From NCBI GenBank assembly GCA_973895155.1, contig OZ316899.1, forward strand, positions 1-64,000: DNA of 64,000 nucleotides, read 5' to 3'. The stretch is from Marsupella aquatica (taxonomy: Eukaryota; Marchantiophyta). Positions within the stretch are counted from its first letter, which is position 1. Each line of letters opens with the position of its first letter. Below, piece by piece: positions 23,173 to 35,843 of the stretch. Below the pieces are notes generated by a model. That model did no database searches and was not told the DNA's origin. It was given only the letters and a program-made list of their open reading frames with translations. Made by a program: the position numbers and the translations under genes.

Positions 23173-24680
23173 TTGTTAGTATATAGGATTTATGTTGGCC
23201 CTATGAAGGTGGGTCAAAGGTGTGCATTGCGCCTAGCTAGGGTGCCTGTAAGACGCATGTGTAATGGTGGAATGCAATTCTATACATATTATTTTTGAGG
23301 CTAAGGGGGTGGGACAAGGTGGCTGCACAGAGCCTGTCATTATGTTATCAGTATGCTCATCATCTTTCCTCTCCAGCCTTCTGCTGCTATGCTTGGGAAG
23401 CCTGGGATTCCCTTTCGGGTTGTTATGTTGTTTTGGACTAAGATAATCCAATGAAGGTAAACGACAGAACAAGAAGATGATATTTCTAGGAGAAGCTCCG
23501 TGCATGCACAATGGGTTAAAGAGTGGAGATTCGGACACAGGAGGCCGGGGAGAAGGACCCTGAAAATCGGGAATCGGCAAAGGAAATGTAAACACAAGCA
23601 GCGTTGTGCTAGAGCAGCGGCCAGATTTGCTTCTTTAAATAGAAGGCAGTAGAAAGGGAAGGGGGGGATGTAATCAAATTCGCGGCAGCTTCATTCGGTG
23701 GGCCACATTGGCTGACAATTGTTTTTTGAAACCGCGGACTTGAGATTTAGTTGGCTTCAATGTGCTGGGCACTTAAGATCGAGCTTGGAGCTTCAAAAGT
23801 AGAAATTGGGATGTATGAGCTGCAATTGCCAAAATGCGTATGAGCTGCAATTGCTAAACTGCGTCTTGTTGATTGATCACTCTACTATAGAGGCCGCCTT
23901 CAGTATATTGACCCCACGTCAGTACAGTGCTCGCTAAAATGATTAGAGACTACAAACATATAAAGACAAATAATGCCACTCAATTGACGACAATCTTTAT
24001 TTTTGGTTCTTTTGTTTGTACACCAACAACTGATTCATAGAACCACAATTTCATCATTATTCTAATGCAAGTTACACGGGCCGTACCAATCCGGCAGAAG
24101 TACATCTTGGTTCGTCTAAGCAACTATCCTTTCGTTCTCGGTTGACTAACCCCTATCTGCATTTCAGCGCACTGAGACCATTCTTGGTCCGTCTAAGGAA
24201 CTATCTTCTTGCTCTCGCTTGACTAGTCCTTATCAGTATGTGCATCCACTGAGGCATTGCTTGTGGAGAGAGCATTTGCTTTGAACTAGATCAAACAGAG
24301 TACTAAAGCTCTATTATTGAACTCCAAGGAATTCTCGTGGTTCAAGCATCGTCAGAATGAGCTGAAAATTCAAATACAGCTCATTAAATAAATGAGTAAC
24401 AACATCAATTGACACAGCTGTGCATGTAACTCGGGCAACTGCAATGAACATTACTGAGAGCTAATAAGTCTTCTGAAGGACTAGATTTCACTTTTGTCAG
24501 CTGCGGCTAGGATGTTGTACTTCTCCGCCCGGACCGCCCGGGTCTCCGCCTCTCTTGGGTGTGTTAGATATTTCTCTTCTTGTCGGTACTCGAGTCATTT
24601 GACCACCGGCATCAATGAAGGCAGCAACTACAGCCATCGCTGCTCCGGCTCCCAGTCCCACAGGTATTCTGCCAGCTCTC
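23173..24680. other. Gene-poor stretch
   Basis: No gene is recognised. A short internal duplication around 24100-24230 (CCGTCTAAGxAACTATC with CTCTCGGTTGACTA) is visible. Confidence 0.4.
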
Positions 24681-24993
24681 AAGGCCTAGAATAGAACAAG
24701 CCAAAACAAACTTGAGAGGGGACAACCCTTAATCAGCGCTAACCTCTGTTAGGGTATATGCTCAAGCCTAGAATAGAACCAGCCAAAACAAACTTGAGAG
24801 GGACAAAAACAGCAACCTCTGTTACGTATATGCTCAAGCCTAGAATAGAACCAGCCAAAACAAACTTGAGAGGGACAAAAACAGCAACCTCTGTTACGTA
24901 TATGCTCAAGCCTAGAATAGAACCAGCCAAAACAAACTTGAGAGGGGACAAAAACAGCAACCCTTAATCAGCGCTAGCCTTTGTTAGGTATAT
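24681..24993 (+). repeat. 72-bp tandem repeat, about 4 copies
   Basis: The unit containing CTCAAGCCTAGAATAGAACC, AAACAAACTTGAGAGGG and CAACCTCTGTTA repeats with a 72-bp period in the middle copies. The first and last units differ (CCCTTAATCAGCGCTA replaces part). Because 72 is divisible by three, both strands show 24-residue periodic frames, which are a by-product. Confidence 0.95.
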
Positions 24994-25330
24994 GCTCCCA
25001 GCAGGGACATTACCTTGTTATTTTGGGGGGCGGTTTGTCTTTCTGGCTACTTTAATTAGCGGTGTTGTGCTGGGGATAACCGGGGACATAGATTGGTTAG
25101 GACAAGGCACTTGATACTAGCATAATCTTAATTAAACTAACAAAACTCCACGAGGCAAGCATGACCTTCTTTCTCAGATCAGGTTTAGGTAGCACGAAGT
25201 CACTACAATTTCTGCATGTGTAGCACAAGATTAATCATATATATACTACTAGTTAGCGGGGATCAATTGTACAGGCTTCATTAGTATCTCACTTGGAATC
25301 AGACTTGAGTGGCATAATAGCGGTACAATA

Positions 25331-25605
25331 CTATGTGCTTCGGTAGCTTAATATGATCGATAGAGTTTGTACCATCAGCGAGAGGTGCTCGCCTACTAAG
25401 TGCTTCTGTAGCTTATGATCGATAGAGTTTGTACCATCAGCAAGAGGTGCTCGCGGAGGTGCTCGCCTACTATGTGCTTCTGTAGCTTATGATCGATAGA
25501 GTTTGTACCATCAGCAAGAGGTGCTCGCGGAGGTGCTCGCCTACTATGTGCTTCTGTAGCTTATGATCGATAGAGTTTGTACCATCAGCAAGAGGTGCTC
25601 GTCGT
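25331..25605 (+). repeat. Tandem repeat of 65-74 bp, 4 copies
   Basis: CTATGTGCTTCTGTAGCTTA (variants) starts at 25331, 25396, 25470 and 25544. Each unit contains GATCGATAGAGTTTGTACCA and AGAGGTGCTCG. Confidence 0.95.
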
Positions 25606-28600
25606 CGTTGTAGTATGTTGGCAGGTATATATTTCTGTTGCTCCCGACATTTGCAGAATTTTAAGATACTCGTACCAGTTGATAGTGGGAGTTGTAGACA
25701 ACGTTCCTTTGGAACTCACAGGCGCTTCTAGCTCGTTCATCGGCGGGCCAGCAAGCCAGCCAGCCACGCCGTCGTCAGCTGAGAGAGGTAATTCAATTTC
25801 TCCGTGAACCTTGTGCATTGATAAAAATGACACTGCTATCTTCCCTCACTCTTGCTCAGCTAAAGACCGGGAAATAGGGGGGTCATTTCTACCTGAAGCT
25901 TTTGAATTGATAAACGGTAGTCCGTCTGTGCTCTCTCGATCCCCTGAATCTTGCTTTGACAAACAATGCTTGTTTCTCGGGGTGCAATCTTGGTTTGGTT
26001 GAAGACGAAGATGACGTTTACTTGTGGCAAGCACATCATGCATCATTTGAATTGCAGCTTCGTCTGCTGCCTTTTCGTCCCTTTTCCTATTCCTGTGGAG
26101 GATTTCCCTGTAAATGAGGACCAAGCGTGCGTTGCTGGGTTCGTTGGTGGAATAACAAAAGAGAAAGGGAGAGACACGGGACAATTTGTAGATATCCTGT
26201 CCTTGAGTCACTCATGCCCTACGGTCGTGTTTATGTTTCTCGATTGTGGTCTTGTTCTGTCTGACTCTTACCTGGTTGAGCTTTCTATCGAATTCCCCTA
26301 CTTCCCTGGACTTTGTAATTTTATTCAACAGCAATTTATTCTCTCCAGTTGCAATAGCTGCATCCAGATCCTTTCAAAGATCGCAGACTTGTTTTGGCCT
26401 GCATTAGATTTTAGGCTTTCTTGTGCGAGTATGCCTACCAGTCGAGCTCCCAGTTCTTTGTTTGTTGGACGAAGTCCGACGCGAGTGATACTGATCTTCC
26501 CCGGCCAGTCTTTCGATTTCTTCCTTGAGGGAATTGTGTAAAACGAACAGTATTTTGCTCGCGGAATGCTGCAGCAGAATCTTTGGTGGGTATATGTCTG
26601 GTGCTGGAAATTTCATTGCCTCGAGGTCAATGTACAGGAAATTGGAGTGTAATCAAACGACAAACTGAGAGGTCTGTGTGTCATCTATGTGGTCTTTGGC
26701 AGTCTGTGACGCTCTTGTCTTCCTTCTTCCGTGTCTTCGGTCTGTCTGTGGAATTGACGATGTTTAAGCCCGACATGCTGATTGAACTGAGGTCATTTGC
26801 AATAGCAATTTCTTGATTTTCCCCTTGTAAATTGACTTGCATTGAAATCATGGTGCTTCAATCCCAGTCTACTTCTAATCTTCTTCCGTAACAGCCTTTC
26901 TCGGGCAGCCTTTTGTAGTAGTATTCAACCAACGAGCACCTGCACGAGAAACTGAGAAAGTGCTATGGATGAAGTACTGTAGTTGATTAGATGCTTCTGA
27001 GAGTTTGCAATAATTGTCCAAACTTGTCCAAACCCACTTCACCACAATGAAAACAAAGCGTGAAATCTTGGCAGCTCTCTAGACAATCTCATGTCCCCCT
27101 GCTGTGCAACTGGGAGGGTAGGGTACGTTTACTGCCTTCGCGGTAAGGAAATTGCGACACTAAAATGTAAGGTGACCGACTCTCCCGCATTTCTTACAGG
27201 CACCACGGACGTCATCCGCGCTCGAGCCCGTGAGACGGGCTAAGGCGAGAAGCCCTTGGAAACTGTCGTACGCATTCTGCTGGTCCTCTATATATTATCC
27301 CGCCTTCTGGAACAGATGCACTCGCGCCCCCCGCTGGAGCACCGCGGAGGGCATCCGCTTGGAATGCTCGCGCTGCCTTCTGGTCCGGAGCATAAGGATC
27401 GTAACTTTGATTTGAAGTGAATTATAAATCTAATCTTCTCGTTGCCTGTGTGGGCTTTGAATTACACATCCCTGCATGCAATAGAAAGCCCAATTCTCGA
27501 GACTGCTTCATGTCTTCCAAGAGAGTAACGAAGAAGTGAGTTTTACGATACCATCGATTGAAGTCTGGGCGACGCTCGGCAGAATCTGTTCGAGCATGCA
27601 GATGACAATAAGCAATACAACCCACGCCATCTTCCCACTGCGAGCTCCGTAGTTGAGATGTCGCTGTTGCCTCAAGCTAATCGTCGTCATGGCCATCCCG
27701 GATCCCTCTCCAGCTTCAATTCCAGCTTTTGCAGCAACTTCTACATGTGCTGAAAAAAGTACTTCCGACTTTCCGCGGCATAGTCCATTGAATACTGGTT
27801 ATGTTTGTATAGTTGCTGAGACGAATGCGCTGCTTGCTGTAAAGCAGAATCGCCTACGTAGCCGAGAGGAAGCATTTATGCTGCCACTACTCCAGCAAAT
27901 GCCAGGAGAGCGCCTCCGTCAGGTGAGGCGGCTCAGACAGCACTAGATTTGCAAACTAAGACTGTGAGTTGCTCACCCAGCTCCAAACGAGGGTGACGTT
28001 AGCGGACAATCACATCCGCTCCCAACAAGCCTTCAATATATTGCACACTTTGATGGGTATTGCACCTGTGTCATTGATTACCCAACTCCACCGATGTGCT
28101 ACCCAATTTCTTCACCTTCCCCAACAATTCTCCCGAAAATAGACACCCAAATGCCATCGTCCTCAACTTTTCAGTTGCTCATAATTATAATTCATTTCCA
28201 CACGAAAGAGATGCTCTGATAGAACACGAATCATAGGACAATCGGCACTTCCACCCTCCCCCCCCCCCCTCTCAGTCTAGTCTTGTCCTTCCACGTTGGA
28301 GCTGGTTGATAATTTCCAGAGTCTCCCTTCCACGCGGTCATTTCCAGAGCAGGTCCACGAGTAACCCAGAGCAATTGAGATTCTCAGTGCCATTCATAAT
28401 GAGCGTGGAAAAGCAGTCATCGGAGGTCCGACCATTTCTGCCGAGAGCCAACAGCGATCATCCAAGACTGAAGACAACCAGTGGCGACAAAATTTGGGCG
28501 CCGATTGTCCGATTGCAAAGTCACTTCAGGGACTTTGCAATCTGTTCCAACGCAAAGGACCCAGGTGAGCTCAGCTCAACTCAGTGGGGCCGCAGCATAA

Positions 28601-29525
28601 GTAGAAGGTCCTTCATTGATCTTCTAGCTCCCAACACTTCAGGCACTTTGCATGAGTCTCGTCGTAGTAGTACGTACCCGTAAATTGTGGCGCTTGATTC
28701 AATTGTTGAGTTATATGGCATTCTGGAGCTTTACTTCTCCTTCTCAACAAGAGGGGTTGCACACCAACTTTGCCACAACACTTGCTACCACCCATCAACA
28801 AGCTAGTTTATTTTGAGCACAACCTTTACATGGTATGCTTCTTAGTTGGTATTTTTGAAATTTCTTTTAATTGGAAGTTCACACCCATTGATTCAGTCCT
28901 TAGATTGATTTTTGGTAGGGTGCAGCTCATATAGAAATAGTGATACAATGATTGTTTCTTTCACGTTCCTAACCTCACAGAGTTTACTTTAGTCTCTTTT
29001 GGATACCCTGTTACAATCTACAAAGTAGTTATTTGCTTTTAGGTAAACATTTGTCTTGCATGTCATTTGTACTTTGCTAGGTTGGAAGTCTAAATGCTAA
29101 CACTTTGGCAACAATAGGTTCCAGTTTCCTATGTTAAATGTGTACAGTCAGAAGGGAGCCAGAGTATATTCTTAAGGGATTTTGTTCTTCAAGGACTTAC
29201 TGCAAGCAAGTGAAACTTGTTAGTTAAGTACAAGCTCATTTTGGCATTAATTTGATGTTTGTTTGCAATCAGCTCAAGTTGCTACGTGGAGCCCCAAATA
29301 CTAACCTAGAAGTTGGGAAATCATACTTGAATTTCATTTATTTTCTCTAAGGTGAGTTCTTACTATCATTTATTTGTTTAAGTATAATTCATGAAGGACA
29401 TGGAAAAATAAAATAAAGCAAAGAAAATATAAGTATTTTAAAACAAATATTGACTATATTTTTCTACTTATTATCTTATGAATTTGCCTAACATATGTAT
29501 TATAAAACTAAAAAATTGACTTTAT
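25606..29525. other. Long gene-poor stretch
   Basis: Many short frames but none recognised. 27190-27400 is locally GC/CpG-rich with a TATATATTA box near 27289, a possible promoter remnant. 28256-28272 is a C homopolymer-like run. From 29100 the sequence becomes A/T-rich toward dioxygenase copy 2. Confidence 0.4.
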
Positions 29526-29698
29526 TTTGAAATATATATCTGGCATGCTTTTCTGATTATTGTTATTTAATAGTTCCAGATAGTTTGGCCGGAGATATGT
29601 ATTTTGAAATATGTATCTGGCATACTTTTCTGGTTATTGTTATTTAATAGTTCTAGATAGTTTGACTGGAGATATGTATTTTGAAATAAATATCTGTA
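29526..29698 (+). repeat. 77-bp tandem repeat upstream of dioxygenase copy 2
   Basis: GAAATATRTATCTGGCAT recurs at 29529, 29606 and (partial) 29683 with an exact 77-bp period. Units share TTTCTGRTTATTGTTATTTA and GGAGATATGTATTTTG. It lies directly upstream of the AG|ATG at 29730, inside the presumed leader or intron. Confidence 0.9.
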
Positions 29699-29729
29699 TA
29701 AATTAAAGTATGTTTTTGGAATTTTTCAG

Positions 29730-31172
29730 ATGGCAAAACGAAAGTTTTGGAAAGTGAACAAACAAATGAAGGAAGATGGCAAATATGAGTATGAGAAAAT
29801 GAAATTTGCAATGGACGTTTTCATTCAAATTTTTTCAGCGATCATGATATTGCATCCACGTTCACAAAAGTTTGCCATGTTATTTCTTCTTCAAGAAGAT
29901 AATATTTTTCAAGCATTTGTACAAAATGTATTGAATATTAAACATACTGTATCGAAAGCAATGATATATAATGCTTACTATAGATTTAAAGAAATTGGAC
30001 CACCAAAAACCTTTACTTCTTGCGCATGGGAGAATATCTGTGATATTCTTGATCATCATTATTCTTTAGATTCAGTACCCTATAGTATAAGAAAATACAT
30101 CCATTTTCTTAGGTCATCTACCTATATTGAAGAGTGTGTAAAAAGAGAAAAAAATATGCTAGAGAAAAAAGAAATGGTGTTTGAAAAAATTATTTCCCAA
30201 TTTTGGTGGGGAAATGTGAATCCAATGGAATTAGTGCAAGGATTTTGGGGAAGAGTTGATGATGAAGGTGAATGTTTTTATCGCTTAGAATTAGAAAAAA
30301 CATTACAAATACTTTCTAGAAGAAAAAACAAAGGGAAAGAAATTGAAATTGAAGAGGCACCTATATATAGGGAGCTTCCAATTTCTTATGTTGAAATCCA
30401 AAAAACAAAACAGGTTACTGAGATCTATGATAAAATCTCAAGTGAGCTAGTGGGTATCCATATTCGCCCTAAAGATGTTCATAAATCTTTTACTATATTG
30501 ATGCGAACTTATCTTAAAGATCTTTTTTGTGCTCATCCAAGTTCAAAAAGATCTAAAACTAGAGCATCCTATATGAGTGAAATGGTGGGGTTCGGTCCAT
30601 TTCACCATACATGGACACCTGGAAAAAATGTTACATCTTTCTACACTCATAGTAATAAGTTAGTAAAAGCTTCAAAACCTTTAAAAGATTTTGGTAGATT
30701 TATTGATCGATTTGCACATGGGGCTGTGGTAGAAATTTTAATGTCTATGTGGTTTAGATATTATCCTACGTTATTACATACTTTTCTTAGATGTTGTAAC
30801 CCTTACTTAGAAACTTCCCAATATATTAAGGAAGGTGTTGAGATACCATTTTTTGATAAGCACATGAAGAAGGGACCTCCTGCTTATCAACTATTCATTA
30901 CTAAAGATTATTGTTCACGTTTTCATGTGGACAATGATAGGACAGAGTGGACACTAGCATATACTAGTCACCCTGATGAACATATTTCACCAGTTGATTT
31001 TGTATTTGCTAAACATGGATTTATATTACCTTTGCATAATGGTGATTTATTTGCATTCAAAGGCAAACATCTCCATGGTATGGCTTTTAGAAAACCAACA
31101 GAAAATCCTGCCTATATTGCAGCTTTAGTTATGAATAGTGGCTTAGGAAAATTATTAAATAAAATAGAGTAA
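29730..31172 (+). CDS. 2OG-Fe(II) dioxygenase-like protein, copy 2 (TET/JBP-like candidate)
   Basis: Intact 480-codon frame whose ATG follows TTTTTCAG directly, as in the other copies. The C-terminal 82 residues align without gaps to copies 1 and 3: HVD at 399-401, FVFAKHGFILPLHNGD, LHGMAFR (H449) and NPAYIAALVMN. Shared upstream blocks: MVGFGPF, SFYTHSNK, MSMWFRYYP, CCNPYL and AYQLFITKDYC. The N-terminal 250 residues are more divergent, rich in Lys/Glu and aromatic residues, so this copy is the most distant of the three. The basic start (MAKRKFWK) suggests nuclear entry. The frame is A/T-rich throughout and has kept its iron ligands, indicating it was recently or still is functional. An alternative identity is another HxD...H 2OG family such as prolyl hydroxylase-like enzymes. 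Confidence 0.65.
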   Translation: MAKRKFWKVNKQMKEDGKYEYEKMKFAMDVFIQIFSAIMILHPRSQKFAMLFLLQEDNIFQAFVQNVLNIKHTVSKAMIYNAYYRFKEIGPPKTFTSCAWENICDILDHHYSLDSVPYSIRKYIHFLRSSTYIEECVKREKNMLEKKEMVFEKIISQFWWGNVNPMELVQGFWGRVDDEGECFYRLELEKTLQILSRRKNKGKEIEIEEAPIYRELPISYVEIQKTKQVTEIYDKISSELVGIHIRPKDVHKSFTILMRTYLKDLFCAHPSSKRSKTRASYMSEMVGFGPFHHTWTPGKNVTSFYTHSNKLVKASKPLKDFGRFIDRFAHGAVVEILMSMWFRYYPTLLHTFLRCCNPYLETSQYIKEGVEIPFFDKHMKKGPPAYQLFITKDYCSRFHVDNDRTEWTLAYTSHPDEHISPVDFVFAKHGFILPLHNGDLFAFKGKHLHGMAFRKPTENPAYIAALVMNSGLGKLLNKIE

Positions 31173-34100
31173 TTAGATATGTTTCAGGTATCATGAAACA
31201 AACTTTAATGTATCTTTTTAGAAACAATTATGAAGTTTATTAACTATGTATTTAATATTTGGACCAATTTAGTTTAGGATTGTAATTGTAATATAAATAC
31301 TTATGTTTGACAAAATCTTTATGTATATTGACTTACTTTAGAAAATAATTTTCAGCTCTTATAGCTCTAGAAGGTAATAGGCCTAGGGTAGTGTAGGTAA
31401 AATCTATAAGGCAAAACTAACACACCCAAATAAATCAAAATTATCCCACCTTATGTAGATCATTTGCGTAGTCAAAGGCCTTTATTGGGTCAGCCTACTC
31501 AGGCACCAACTATATATGCAGCCCAAATGCCAGCTCAACAGTCCAAATAGGTTAATTGGCTAGTTAATGCTACAAACTTTCACATTAGAAATTGTCAGAA
31601 TTGCAAATCAAAGACAATGTCCAACGTCATGGTTGTAAACCAACGTTGTTTTTAGGCACAAAATAGGCATCAACTCTGCGCTGCCCTATCCTGTGCTTTA
31701 CTGCTCTCCATCCATGGCCGTTCTCAGTTGAAGAAGCATCGAGACGATCAACCCAGATGTTTAGAGAAAAAGGAGGCATACTCCGTACTATGATTACTGC
31801 TTCTATATTACCGGTTGACTACTGTCAATCCATATCTGATGCTACATGTTTTGCAGCACAAGAGCTCTCCTTAGGGTCACTGTTTGTTAGTGTCATCCAT
31901 GCCTCGCAGGTAGTAGATGTGCTGTGTGTTGATCTCCTGAACGGGGCGCACATTTGGCATAAGCTGCAGGAACATCACAAACTAAAAGTCCGTCATATCA
32001 TTTCGATTGCACCAATTTCATTTGATCAGGGTAAATTCTTCAATTTGATAACAGGCTCCATAACTACCAACCAGAAGCCAAGTGTCAATCTCTTCTTGTG
32101 AAAAACAAGTGAATGCTCACCTAAATGTACAGGCTCCCTAAATACCTTGAAATGGCCTGAAGACCAGGCTCATTGCACGCGGAGTGAGAGGAAGATATAT
32201 ACAGGGTTTAGGGTTATAACCCATATACGAGGTCATATTAACCCAAATACAAAATGGGAAACAAGTTCATAGTATTGGGTACTTTAGAGGACAGGTAACT
32301 AGTAAAATGCTGTTTTTTTTTAACTATGGCAGTCTGCAGCTGACCAGTGACATGATCCGTGACAAACTGATGAGCTTCTCAACAATGACCACCCTCTACA
32401 ACCCGCTCATGAACAGTGACAAACTGATGAGCTTCTCAACAATGACCACCCGCTACAACCCGTAACAGGTCAGTTTTAGGACGGAAATGTAAAGAGTGTC
32501 ATCCATGTCAAATAATATGTTTGGCAAAGGTCCATTCGGGTTGCTCAAACCTTCATCAGCATTTCAGCATACTTGAAGGTCCATCCTGGCTTCAAGTTCT
32601 CACGGATCAGGTCGTTGCTTTTAATTGACGAGCTGGAAAAGCATCTTCCACCTCTGAGGGGTCTTTCACTTGCTTCATACAACTTTCCCCATTAACTTTT
32701 TCAATGGGGTTGCCATGGGGATATCGCCCTCCTGCACTCAATTTGCTCCTCAAATAATCCAAGACTCGTCAACTGTGAATGTATTCTCTCAAACTACAAG
32801 ACAATCTCAGGTTCAATTTCAGTTCAGTTTTCTCGGAGTGATGCACATACTTGTGGCTCCTCACAATCCTCAGGACATCATCGTGCACTCACATCTCTTC
32901 TTTTACCTCACCTCAATTGGATCAGCGGCATAGCTGTTGTGAGGAAACTATTGTAAGACGGGAGGCAATCAATACGCAGTGGAACCGCGTTCGGATTTGG
33001 AATAGTGCACTTCGGCTCACTTACCTGGGCTCAGTCCACCTGAATTCCAAGTCACAGATCAAGGTTTGTGCGAAAAATTTGAGTGACAGATCAGGTTTCA
33101 CAGTGCCGCTTCTCATGGTTCATTCTCCTCGCCACCAACATCTCTACATGATCTAAGGACATCCCGGTGCCTATCCTCGCAAGCTCACAATCCTTGTAGA
33201 ATTCACAATCTGCTAAGAATTACTTGTCGTACTGGCTTCGGATTGCTCAATTGCTATAGTTGCTTCTCGGGGACTTGGTATCGAGCTTTGCGTAGCTACA
33301 TGCTCACGAATCCGGTCATCCCTGTTAGGTTCGCGTTACCACTTTTACACGGCCTCTCGTCATGTCCTTTGGGCACACAATTCCTAGTAAGGGTACCTAC
33401 ACTGGATGTTCTTCTGCGTTTCGACCGTACATTGCTGGGCAACTATGCTTCTCACCTCTGAGCGCCCAAGGAAGCGGGGCAGAATCTCTTTTTCAGCCCG
33501 GGATACTGTCCATCCTGGTTCAAGTCCTGCTCATTTCTTGCATGACGTCTCCTGCTGCCTGAGCTCCTTTTATTTCCCGTCACAATCTACATCAATTTTG
33601 TTGCCACTTGCTTCAACTTGTCGTTCTGAATGAATTGTCGAGCCTGCCCTAAATTTGCTACTTACACGGTCTGCATAACACTTTTTCGCAAGTTCTTCTT
33701 TGAAGAAATGTCGTCAATTCTTCGTTTGGTATGCACGACACTTCAGTTGGAAAGGGTTCTTTCTTGGAGGGCGATAAACAACAGTACTCGCGCCATAGTT
33801 TTTCAGAGGGCAATGTGCGCGTATGACGGTGGGTTGCTTTGGGGTTTGGATGGAAGATCTTCTCATACTTTTTCTTCTCAAAACTTGTAGATTTGATTCT
33901 CAAGTTTTGATGGCAAAGCTGGGATGATTCGTAAAAGAGTCCACCAGGAGGAATTTGATCCTGGAGAAGATACCGCTACTGCTATGCTTCTAGGGCTTCC
34001 TCCAACAGTTACGCTGAGCTGATCGAGATTCCTCTGCCCGGGCAAGGTTTCCCCAACAGAGCCTTCGCGTAATGAATAATCTTTCCTTAGTCCATGCGAA

Positions 34101-35059
34101 GGAAAGATGAGACCTTAAATTTGAGGGCTCTGCAAGATTGCACTACTTACACTGATTTGAACCTTTGTCGAACAGGTAACATCGTATTTCTCAAAACTGT
34201 ACCATTGAGCTCCGTATTCCCGGCACGGGAACGGAGCTGACTCGATGGAACTTTTGGAGATGGACCGCTTTTTAGGCAACAGTGCTCAGCCAGGTATGAT
34301 TCATTTTGTATGCATGTCATTTTGTTGGATCAATACATTCTCAACAAAGACGTTTGATTTGCAGAGTTTATCCTTAATCTTCCGGTTTGGTATTGGGAAG
34401 GGGAGGGGAGGGGAGGCTGTTACATTCATGTCGTATGTGTCTCTTCACGGATTGTATAAGAGCCAAGTTCAAGAATGATGGATAGCCTTTATTTCTGAAT
34501 TGTAGGAGAGGGAGGGAAGCGCTTTCACGTTCATGTCATCTGTGTCTAATCACGATGGATTCTACACATGATGGCTACGCTTTATTTCCAAGTAGTCTCT
34601 TTTCAGAAACCTGAGATTCTGGTTTGTGTGTAGCGCAGAAAAGGACAGTGTAGTAGGCAACTTACAAGTGAACGCTTGTCAAGATGCCCTAAGAGTCTGT
34701 CCTGTACACAACCCAAGGATAACATGTGACTGCTGGCTGAAGTGTTTTAGTACCAATTCGACAGGCTCTTCACTCTGTCCTTTCTTTGGGTACAGTGAAA
34801 TACCGGAGAAGGAACGAGCTACTTGATACCTGGATATGTCTTTCACAATTATTTCAATATTCTATTCTAACATCATTGCATTCTTGACAGATAGCCGTTA
34901 CTCTCAGTTGGAAAGTTTAGATGGATGGTCAACCCCAGCCTGGGGGTTAAGGCAAGGGCGAATTTGGTTACTCACTGCAGATTTCCATCTAATGTTAGTT
35001 ATTGCACGAGAGATCGGTCTCAAGTCACTGCAAAAGAAAGGGATTGGCAGTAGGCATAT
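31173..35059. other. Long gene-poor stretch
   Basis: 31757-32101 is a 114-codon frame with no motif I recognise. 32130-32200 repeats the 3090-3160 subtelomeric block. 32359-32450 holds a 57-bp duplication (GTGACAAACTGATGAGCTTC at 32359 and 32416). 32600-34800 contains only short frames and no convincing gene. Confidence 0.4.
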
Positions 35060-35089
35060 GCATCCTGGTAGCACGGGTCAAACAATTGC

Positions 35090-35569
35090 TATGTTGAAAG
35101 GTCGTCTACAGCGAGGCATTGCTATAGACTCGTACACATATGTTAAAAGTTCTGCAAATGTGCTTGCAACAGAAAGACCTTTCAGGAGCCAAGCAAATTC
35201 ATGATTGCATCATCGAGAGTGGAATTCACGAAAATCCATATGTGGCAATCACGGTATATCAAATGCAGAGGTTTATCGGATGCACGTAGAGTTTTTGATC
35301 AAATTCAGAAGAAGAGTGTTATTACTTGGACCAGCATGATTGCGGGATATGCTAGGAGTGATCATGTTCAATCTGCACTCGACATTTTCAATCTAATGCG
35401 CCAAGAAGGCGTGAAGCCAAATGAGATCACGTATCTGAGCATCCTGAATGCATGGTCAAGCCCATTAGCTCTAACATGCGGAAAAGAAATTCATGAGCAT
35501 GTTCGACAGGTCGGCTTTGAATCATCCGTGCGTGTAGGATCTGCTCTCGTACTGATGTACGCTAAATAG
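35090..35569 (+). pseudogene. PPR protein N-terminal fragment
   Basis: PPR motifs of the DYW type are readable: GAKQIHDCIIESGI near 35190 in one frame, then (other frame) LSDARRVFDQIQKKSVITWT, SMIAGYARSDHVQSAL, GVKPNEITYLSILNAW and GKEIHEHVRQVGFE. Organelle RNA binding is the family role. A frame change lies near 35250-35285, where VYQMQRFIGCT leaves the normal path. The frame ends at ALVLMYAK followed by TAG, exactly where the segmental duplication begins (35568), so the gene was cut by that rearrangement. Confidence 0.85.
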
Positions 35570-35843
35570 TTTGCATTTTGACCCAAAGCTGCCCTGACGA
35601 GATGTCAAGGTCTGTCTGGTTTGAGAGTCGAATGACGGATTGTGAATGAATGAGTTGACAAAGATCCACAAAAGATTTTTGACCTGAAACGACTTCCCCA
35701 TCATGTGGGCCTTCCGAATCATAATGAAGTCCTTCCAAAATATCAAACACATTAGTCTTCAGGATGTCAAAGTGTTCCCTGAAGAGCTTCTCGGCTTCCT
35801 CTTCAAATTTAGTTGCTGCAAACTTCCGAGCGAGTTTGAGCAT
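35562..35843 (-). CDS. Exon-like ORF in duplicated segment, copy B
   Basis: 93-codon minus-strand frame nearly identical to 13052-13324 (shared LARKFAATKFEEE, FREHFDILKTNVFD and HYDSEG). The few differences are single substitutions (for example EEETEK to EEEAEK) and the frame stays open. The family is unknown. It reads toward, and is cut near, the PPR fragment boundary. Confidence 0.35.
   Translation of the reverse strand: MLKLARKFAATKFEEEAEKLFREHFDILKTNVFDILEGLHYDSEGPHDGEVVSGQKSFVDLCQLIHSQSVIRLSNQTDLDISSGQLWVKMQTI

Noticed and set aside
24497-24682. Minus-strand small frame with a glycine/alanine hydrophobic stretch (GLGAGAAMAVVAAFIDAGGQ)
   Set aside because: Looks like part of a small membrane protein exon, but I cannot place it in a family or find flanking exons; Ala/Gly bias may be chance.
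24758-24967. 24-residue periodic ORFs on both strands
   Set aside because: A by-product of the 72-bp tandem repeat, whose period is divisible by three.
24681-25605. CRISPR-like arrays
   Set aside because: Direct tandem repeats without unique spacers in a plant nuclear sequence.
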